Source: Pseudonocardia sp. SCN 73-27
GTDB taxonomy: Bacteria > Actinomycetota > Actinomycetes > Mycobacteriales > Pseudonocardiaceae
DNA: 64,000 nt
NCBI GenBank assembly: GCA_001725415.1
Contig: MEGH01000018.1
Span: 1-64,000 of the forward strand
Direction: 5' to 3'
Shown here: piece by piece, positions 60,063 through 64,000 of the stretch
Numbering within the stretch: the first letter of the stretch is position 1
How the letters are laid out: every line of letters starts with the position of its first letter
Position numbers and translations under genes: made by a program
Notes under the pieces: generated by a model
Database searches by the model: none
Told to the model about the DNA's origin: nothing
What the model saw: only the letters and a program-made list of their open reading frames with translations

Positions 60063-60449
60063 GTGCTGAAGAAGGCTGGAATCGTCGCGGCCACCGCCAC
60101 CGCGGGCCTGCTCGCGGTCAGCCCCCTCGCCTTCGCCGGCGAGGCCGGCCACGGCCACGGCGGTCACCACCACGGTGGCGCCGACCAGGTGAACTCCAAC
60201 AAGGAGATCCACCAGGGTCTGGTCAACGTCTCGGACAACAACATCAACGTCCCGGTCACCGCGTGCGGCAACGACCTGCCGATCAACGTGCTGGGCGTCC
60301 AGGTCTCGGACGTCACCGCCGACCTGACCGGTGCCCTGGGCATCCTGGGTGGCGCTGACGCCAAGAGCAAGGCCGACCAGTCGCAGGACCGCTCCTGTGG
60401 CGTGGCCGCGGCCGCCGGCGACACCTCGTCGCAGAGCAACGACGACTGA
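60063..60449 (+). CDS. Chaplin-like small secreted protein 1
   Basis: 128 residues from GTG 60063, with CAGGAGATAA upstream. Sec signal peptide LKKAGIVAATATAGLLAVSP (cleavage after AFA, about residue 25), a His/Gly-rich stretch (GHGHGGHHHGG) unique to this copy, then the core QVNSNKEIHQGLVNVSDNNI and NVPVTACGNDLPINVLGVQV. Two Cys in the mature protein (ACGN and DRSC) recall the disulfide of chaplins. Chaplin-type proteins coat aerial hyphae and spores, making the surface hydrophobic. The match to classic chaplin domains is partial. Confidence 0.78.
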   Translation: MLKKAGIVAATATAGLLAVSPLAFAGEAGHGHGGHHHGGADQVNSNKEIHQGLVNVSDNNINVPVTACGNDLPINVLGVQVSDVTADLTGALGILGGADAKSKADQSQDRSCGVAAAAGDTSSQSNDD

Positions 60450-60465
60450 GCTCTCCCTGCTCGGT

Positions 60466-60503
60466 ACGAAGGGCCCCGGACGATTTCGTCCGGGGCCCTT
60501 CGT
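60466..60503 (+). terminator. Strong hairpin terminator after chaplin-like gene 1
   Basis: Eighteen-base-pair perfect stem starting ACGAAGGGCCCCGGACGA with a two-base loop, ending in CGTC. Starts 16 bases after the stop codon; no long U-run follows, as usual in high-GC actinobacteria. Confidence 0.82.
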
Positions 60504-60600
60504 CTATGCCCGCCGAACATTCGCGACGGCCACCTCCAGAATTGCCATGGTCGAGTTCACTCGAACGTGGGACGTAACCCCGTGAGCAACACGTCAATTA

Positions 60601-60713
60601 CACGATCGGGTTACTCGGTTTGGCTCTCACGTACGGGGCCGATACATTTTCAACAGTCAGCACGGCTCCCCCGTCAGGTGCTGGCAACGTCCAGGAATCG
60701 GATTTCCGGTTCC
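60601..60713 (+). promoter_or_regulatory. Promoter and structured leader of chaplin-like gene 2
   Basis: CACGATCGGGTTAC (60601-60614), GTTTGG (60618-60623), then 17 bases to GATACA (60641-60646). The leader has hairpin 1, TCAGCAC/GTGCTGG (60657-60684), and hairpin 2, GGAATCGG-ATTT-CCGGTTCC (60694-60713), just before the ribosome site. All elements are shared with genes 1 and 3. Confidence 0.55.
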
Positions 60714-60735
60714 AGATGACCAACAGGAGATAAAC

Positions 60736-61101
60736 GTGCTGAAGAAGGCTGGAATCATCGCGGCCACCGCGACCGCGGGCCTGCTCGCGGTTTCCCCGCT
60801 CGCCTTCGCGACGGAGGGCCACCACGGCCACGGCGACCAGGTCAACTCCAACGAGGAGCTGCACCAGGGTCTCGTGAACGTGTCTGACAACAACGTCAAC
60901 GTTCCCGTCACCGCCTGCGGCAACAACCTGCCGATCAACGTGGCCGGTGTCCAGGTCTCCGACATCACCGCCGACCTGACCGGTGCCCTGGGCCTCCTGG
61001 GCGGCTCGGCCGACGCCGCGTCGAAGGCCGACCAGTCGCAGGACCGTGGTTGCGACGTCGCGGCTGCCGCCGGCGACACCTCGTCGCAGAGCAACGACTG
61101 A
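60736..61101 (+). CDS. Chaplin-like small secreted protein 2
   Basis: 121 residues, GTG 60736. Paralogue of the proteins at 60063 and 61367: signal peptide LKKAGIIAATATAGLLAVSP, core QVNSNEELHQGLVNVSDNNV, NVPVTACGNNLPINVAGVQV and SDITADLTGALGLLG. The second Cys is in DRGC. The His-rich insert is reduced to GHHGHG. Same RBS and leader arrangement as its neighbours. Confidence 0.78.
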   Translation: MLKKAGIIAATATAGLLAVSPLAFATEGHHGHGDQVNSNEELHQGLVNVSDNNVNVPVTACGNNLPINVAGVQVSDITADLTGALGLLGGSADAASKADQSQDRGCDVAAAAGDTSSQSND

Positions 61102-61116
61102 GCTTCTTAGCTCAGC

Positions 61117-61153
61117 ACGTAGGGCCCCGGACGATTCGTCCGGGGCCCTACGT
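61117..61153 (+). terminator. Strong hairpin terminator after chaplin-like gene 2
   Basis: Eighteen-base-pair perfect stem beginning ACGTAGGGCCCCGGACGA with a one-base centre, sixteen bases after the stop. Sequence closely related to the terminator of gene 1, consistent with duplication of the whole transcription unit. Confidence 0.82.
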
Positions 61154-61190
61154 CTGTCCGAGCCACGTTTCGCTCGGGGTGTGAAATACA

Positions 61191-61345
61191 CACGATCGAG
61201 TGCGTAACCCGACGTCCGGCGCGTCAATTACACGATCGGGTTACGGAGTTTGGTTCGGACCCGATATGCCGGATAGGTTTTTCTCAGCCAGCACGGCTCC
61301 CCCGTCAGGTGCTGGCACGTGTCAGGAATCGGCCCAGGCCGTTCC
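61191..61345 (+). promoter_or_regulatory. Promoter and structured leader of chaplin-like gene 3
   Basis: Direct repeats CACGATCGAGTGCGTAAC (61191-61208) and CACGATCGGGTTAC (61231-61244), then GTTTGG and GGATAG 17 bases apart. Leader hairpin 1, GCCAGCAC/GTGCTGGC (61287-61316), and hairpin 2, GGAATCGGCC-CA-GGCCGTTCC (61325-61345), are the best-paired versions in the family. Confidence 0.55.
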
Positions 61346-61366
61346 ACAGACCAACAGGAGATAACT

Positions 61367-61705
61367 GTGCTGAAGAAGGTCGGAATCGTCGCGGCCACCG
61401 CCACCGCGGGCATGCTCGCGGTCGCCCCGCTCGCCTTCGCCCACGGTGGCGACCAGGTCAACTCCAACAAGGAGCTGCACCAGGGCCTCGTCAACGTCTC
61501 GGACAACAACGTCAACGCGCCGGTCACGGCCTGTGGCAACAACCTGCCGATCAACGGCCTGCTCGCCGTCCAGGTCTCGGACGTCGTCGCGGACCTGACC
61601 GGTGCCGCGAACGGCAACGCGGCGTCCCTGGCCGACCAGTCGCAGGACCGCTCCTGCGACGTGGCCGCCGCCGCCGGCGACACCTCGGCTCAGAGCAACG
61701 ACTGA
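61367..61705 (+). CDS. Chaplin-like small secreted protein 3
   Basis: 112 residues from GTG 61367 (CAGGAGATAACT upstream). Signal peptide LKKVGIVAATATAGMLAVAP, then QVNSNKELHQGLVNVSDNNV and NAPVTACGNNLPINGLLAVQV, with Cys in ACGN and DRSC. The shortest copy: the His-rich insert is nearly lost (HGG), and the segment after VVADLTGA is changed to ANGNAASLADQ. Same family and transcription unit layout as the two upstream genes. Confidence 0.78.
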   Translation: MLKKVGIVAATATAGMLAVAPLAFAHGGDQVNSNKELHQGLVNVSDNNVNAPVTACGNNLPINGLLAVQVSDVVADLTGAANGNAASLADQSQDRSCDVAAAAGDTSAQSND

Positions 61706-61731
61706 GCTCTTCCGCTCAGCGCCTGACGCGG

Positions 61732-61763
61732 AATGGCGCCGGACCTTCGGGTCCGGCGCCATT
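61732..61763 (+). terminator. UUCG-capped terminator after chaplin-like gene 3
   Basis: Stem AATGGCGCCGGACC / GGTCCGGCGCCATT, closed by a TTCG tetraloop and followed by TTCG. Differs in sequence from the other two but has the same position relative to the stop. Confidence 0.82.
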
Positions 61764-61800
61764 TTCGTGCGCGCCGAACGTAATTGCAGAGAGAAGAATT

Positions 61801-62568
61801 TCAGGAGCCGAAACGGCGGTGCCGCGCGGCGTAGTCACGCAATGCGCGCAGGAAGTCGACGCGTCGGAACTCGGGCCAGTACGCCTCACAGAACCAGAAC
61901 TCCGAATGCGCGGACTGCCACAGCAGGAAGCCCGAGAGCCGTTGCTCTCCCGAGGTCCTGATGATCAGGTCGGGGTCGGGCTGGCCGGAGGTGTAGAGGT
62001 GCGCGGCGATGTGGTCGACGTCGAGGACGTCGGCCAGCTCCTCGATGGACGTCCCCGACTCGGCGTGCTGCAGCAGGAGCTTGCGGACGGCGTCGGCGAT
62101 CTCCTGGCGGCCGCCGTAGCCGACCGCGACGTTGACCTGCAGGCCCGTGCGTCCGACGGTCCGCGAGGTGGCTGCGGCCAGCCGTGACCCGATCTCGGTG
62201 GGCAGCAGTTCGAGCGCGCCGACGACGCGCAGCTGCCACGGCCGTCCCGGTGCGGCGAGGTCGTCGACGACGTCGGCGATGATCCCGAGCAGGGGCTCGA
62301 GCTCGTCGGCGGCGCGGCTGAGGTTGTCGGTGGAGAGCAGGAAGAGGGTGACGACCTCGACGTCGGCCTCACGGCACCATTCGAGCAGGTCGCCGATCTT
62401 GGCGGCGCCGACGCGGTGCCCGTCGTTGACGTCGACGAGGCCGGCGTCGCGGGCCCAGCGGCGGTTGCCGTCGAGCATGAGGGCTACGTGACGTGGCCGT
62501 TCCGCGCTCTCGAGCCGCCGCGTCAGGCTGCGTTCGTAGAGCGAGTAGAGGAGGTCGCGCACGCCCAC
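61801..62568 (-). CDS. cis-Prenyltransferase (Z-FPP/undecaprenyl diphosphate synthase family)
   Basis: 255 residues from GTG 62568. Family motifs: HVALMLDGNRRWARDAGL (catalytic Asp), VTLFLLSTDNLSR, VNVAVGYGGRQEIADAV, and DLIIRTSGEQRLSGFLLWQS ending in EFWF. Position next to the hemolysin III gene matches Rv1086, which makes Z,E-farnesyl diphosphate for decaprenyl phosphate; length (255) also fits that short-chain enzyme better than the longer UppS. Uses IPP made via IspH. Confidence 0.92.
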   Translation of the reverse strand: MGVRDLLYSLYERSLTRRLESAERPRHVALMLDGNRRWARDAGLVDVNDGHRVGAAKIGDLLEWCREADVEVVTLFLLSTDNLSRAADELEPLLGIIADVVDDLAAPGRPWQLRVVGALELLPTEIGSRLAAATSRTVGRTGLQVNVAVGYGGRQEIADAVRKLLLQHAESGTSIEELADVLDVDHIAAHLYTSGQPDPDLIIRTSGEQRLSGFLLWQSAHSEFWFCEAYWPEFRRVDFLRALRDYAARHRRFGS

Positions 62569-62659
62569 GGCCGGAGAGCCTACGCGCGGTCCGGCCGGAG
62601 GCTGAGATCCGGAGTCGCGAGTTCACGTCGGCGGCACGTCCGCGACATGGCTCGTGCCG

Positions 62660-62675
62660 TAATCTCGGTCGGGTG
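62660..62675 (+). promoter_or_regulatory. Leaderless promoter -10 for the hemolysin III gene
   Basis: TAATCT (62660-62665) lies seven bases before GTG 62673, placing the transcription start on the start codon. No ribosome site precedes this GTG, whereas the ATG at 62688 has only a badly spaced AGGG. Confidence 0.5.
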
Positions 62676-63356
62676 ACAGCAGGGACCATGGCCCAGCCAC
62701 CGGTGCCGCCGTCGGTCAAACCACGGATGCGTGGCTGGCTGCACTTCTGGTCGTTCGCGGTGTCCATCCTGGCGGCGGCGGCGTTGATCTCGGTCGCCGC
62801 GTCGCTGGTCGGCACGGCTGCCGCACTGGCGACGGGGGTGTACAGCCTCACGATCCTGGGGCTGTTCGGGGTGAGCGCGCTCTACCACCGGCGGACGTGG
62901 ACGACGGTCCGGTCGCGGATGGTCATGAAGCGGCTCGACCACTCCATGATCTTCCTGTTCATCGCGGGCACGTACACGCCGGTCGCGGTGCTGTCGATGC
63001 AGCCGTCGACGGCCCGCTGGGTGCTGTTCACGGTGTGGGGCGGCGCGATCGCAGGCGTCGTGCTGAAGATGGCCTGGCCGGCCGCCCCGTCGTGGCTCGC
63101 CGTGCCCATCTACGTGGCGTTGGGCTGGGTCGCCGTCTTCGTGTTCCCCGAGATGCTGCGCACCGGGGGCGTCGCGGCGTTCGTGCTGGTCGTGGCGGGT
63201 GGTGCGCTGTACACGGCGGGTGCGGTGTTCTATGCGACGAAGTGGCCGAACCCGTGGCCCGCGACGTTCGGGTACCACGAGTTCTTCCACGCGGCGACTG
63301 TGCTGGCCGCCGCGTGCCACTACATCGCGATCTGGCTGGTGCTGTTCGCGGGCTGA
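62673..63356 (+). CDS. Hemolysin III family membrane protein (PAQR/TrhA type)
   Basis: 227 residues from GTG 62673 (ATG 62688 gives 222). Seven membrane helices. PAQR-type metal-site motifs: LFGVSALYHRRTW (Ser and His), MKRLDHSMIFLFIAGTYTPV (Asp-His) and the C-terminal GYHEFFHAATVLAAACHYIA (His-x3-His). Bacterial members are linked to membrane energetics and lipid homeostasis rather than hemolysis. Divergent from the cis-prenyltransferase, as Rv1085c/Rv1086. Confidence 0.9.
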   Translation: MTAGTMAQPPVPPSVKPRMRGWLHFWSFAVSILAAAALISVAASLVGTAAALATGVYSLTILGLFGVSALYHRRTWTTVRSRMVMKRLDHSMIFLFIAGTYTPVAVLSMQPSTARWVLFTVWGGAIAGVVLKMAWPAAPSWLAVPIYVALGWVAVFVFPEMLRTGGVAAFVLVVAGGALYTAGAVFYATKWPNPWPATFGYHEFFHAATVLAAACHYIAIWLVLFAG

Positions 63357-63378
63357 GGCCGAGCGGGTGCCGAGCGGG

Positions 63379-63984
63379 TCACTGCCCGGTCGGGCCCTTG
63401 GTGCGCAGCTCGTCGACCTTCGCCATGGCGTCGCGCAGCTCGCCCAGCCACTCTTCGGCGTGCTCGCCGACGAGCCGGACCGCCCAGGCCAGGGCGTCGG
63501 ATCGCGACCGGGCGACGCCGGAGTCGACCAGGGTGTCGAGCACGATCCGCTCGGGCTGGCGCAGTCGCGTCATGACGGGCACGGACGCCGTGGTGAAGAG
63601 CTCGGTGACGTCGCCGATGCGGGCACCCCAGGCGACCTTGCGCTGGTAGCGGTGCTCAGCCTGGCGGGCGATGTCGATGCGTTCGTCGCGGGTGTCCTCG
63701 CGGAAGCGTGAGATGCGTCCCGATGCGGCGGCGGCACGTTCGGTGCGGCCGGCCTCGGTGTCGTCGAACTCGCCGTCGGGGGCGGCGAGCTCGCCGACGA
63801 TGACGATCTCCTCGCGGTCGACGGTGACGTCCGGTGCTCCGACGAACCAGCCGTCGGGCAGTCGTCCGGAGAGCCAGGCGGCGGCGTCGTCGGCGCCGGG
63901 GAGGTCGGACTGCTGCCAGCCACCCCGTCCGGGGCCTCGGCCCCGTCCGCCGCCGTGCCATCCGCGGTGCATGCGTCCCGACAT
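63379..63984 (-). CDS. Conserved actinobacterial protein with ribbon-helix-helix-like C-terminus
   Basis: 201 residues, ATG 63984 preceded by GAGGAGGA. An Arg/Gly/His-rich N-terminus (HRGWHGGGRGRGPGRGGW) is followed by a beta domain (GWFVGAPDVTVDREEIVIVG ELAA) and a helical C-terminal half (ERAAAASGRISRFREDTRDE, GVARSRSDALAWAVRLVGEH). The last segment resembles a ribbon-helix-helix arrangement. Function unknown; nucleic-acid binding is possible from the basic N-terminus. Upstream region continues beyond the window. Confidence 0.65.
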   Translation of the reverse strand: MSGRMHRGWHGGGRGRGPGRGGWQQSDLPGADDAAAWLSGRLPDGWFVGAPDVTVDREEIVIVGELAAPDGEFDDTEAGRTERAAAASGRISRFREDTRDERIDIARQAEHRYQRKVAWGARIGDVTELFTTASVPVMTRLRQPERIVLDTLVDSGVARSRSDALAWAVRLVGEHAEEWLGELRDAMAKVDELRTKGPTGQ

Positions 63985-64000
63985 CGGGTCCTCCTCGTGT

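Overview
The window is very GC-rich with strong G/C third-position bias, many GTG starts and short 4-base gene overlaps. Gene content points to a filamentous actinobacterium, most likely of the Pseudonocardiaceae (Pseudonocardia-like). Supporting signs are SCO6880- and SCO6745-family proteins, chaplin-like small secreted proteins, a MAB_1171c-type membrane protein, and a gene order from ychF to the hemolysin III gene that follows the Mycobacterium tuberculosis Rv1112 to Rv1085c region (Rv numbers from memory). No tRNA, rRNA, CRISPR array, transposase, integrase or relaxase gene was recognised.

Layout. (1) 0.1-11.7 kb is a catabolic island: an ArsR/AHSA1 pair, a PucR regulator with an ACAD10/11-type acyl-CoA dehydrogenase (frameshifted near its 3' end), two flavin-dependent (LLM) monooxygenases, a TetR regulator, an SDR enzyme, an alpha/beta hydrolase, an acyl-CoA synthetase and an APH-type kinase. 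Together they look like a route that oxidises, activates and degrades a hydrophobic or hydroxylated acid or ketone; the kinase plus ACAD11-like enzyme suggests 4-hydroxyacyl-CoA catabolism. (2) 12.2-31.3 kb is an accessory secretion island: a small exported protein, a membrane-anchored coiled-coil protein, a regulatory triad (XRE regulator, MAB_1171c-like membrane protein, ImmA/IrrE-type metallopeptidase), then an almost fully overlapping run of twelve genes on the + strand. These encode ParA/MinD-type ATPases, VirB6-like and SCO6880/VirB4-like type IV secretion parts, two peptidoglycan-cleaving enzymes (Rpf; transglycosylase-NlpC/P60), and exported cargo candidates (a 403-residue protein, a right-handed beta-helix protein, a trypsin-like protease). 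It has no relaxase, so it looks like a type IV secretion derivative used for protein export or cell-surface work, not a complete conjugative element.

(3) 31.3-47.2 kb is mostly conserved chromosome: SCO6745-family gene, ychF, an Ada/AlkA fusion with ogt, rmuC, a DUF6542 gene, ispH, a lipid-droplet-associated protein gene, xseA-xseB, DUF4245, glpX, an L,D-transpeptidase-like lipoprotein, fumC and a degenerate EAL-domain protein. (4) 47.4-51.3 kb is a four-gene ABC importer. (5) 51.4-55.6 kb carries an ATP-dependent DNA ligase with an anomalous internal segment, a ketopantoate reductase-family gene and guaB1. (6) 55.6-59.7 kb has an AbiEi/DUF559-like gene bracketed by two near-identical 42-base palindromes, phoH2 and a DUF885 gene. 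(7) 60.0-61.8 kb holds three tandem paralogous chaplin-like genes, each with the same promoter architecture, a structured 5' leader and a very strong terminator. The window closes with a cis-prenyltransferase, a hemolysin III gene and a small conserved protein.

Most promising for new biology: the 17.3-31.3 kb secretion operon with its shared N-terminal module on two cargo candidates, the chaplin-like triplet with its covarying leader RNA, and the embedded antisense MscS-like segment in the DNA ligase gene.
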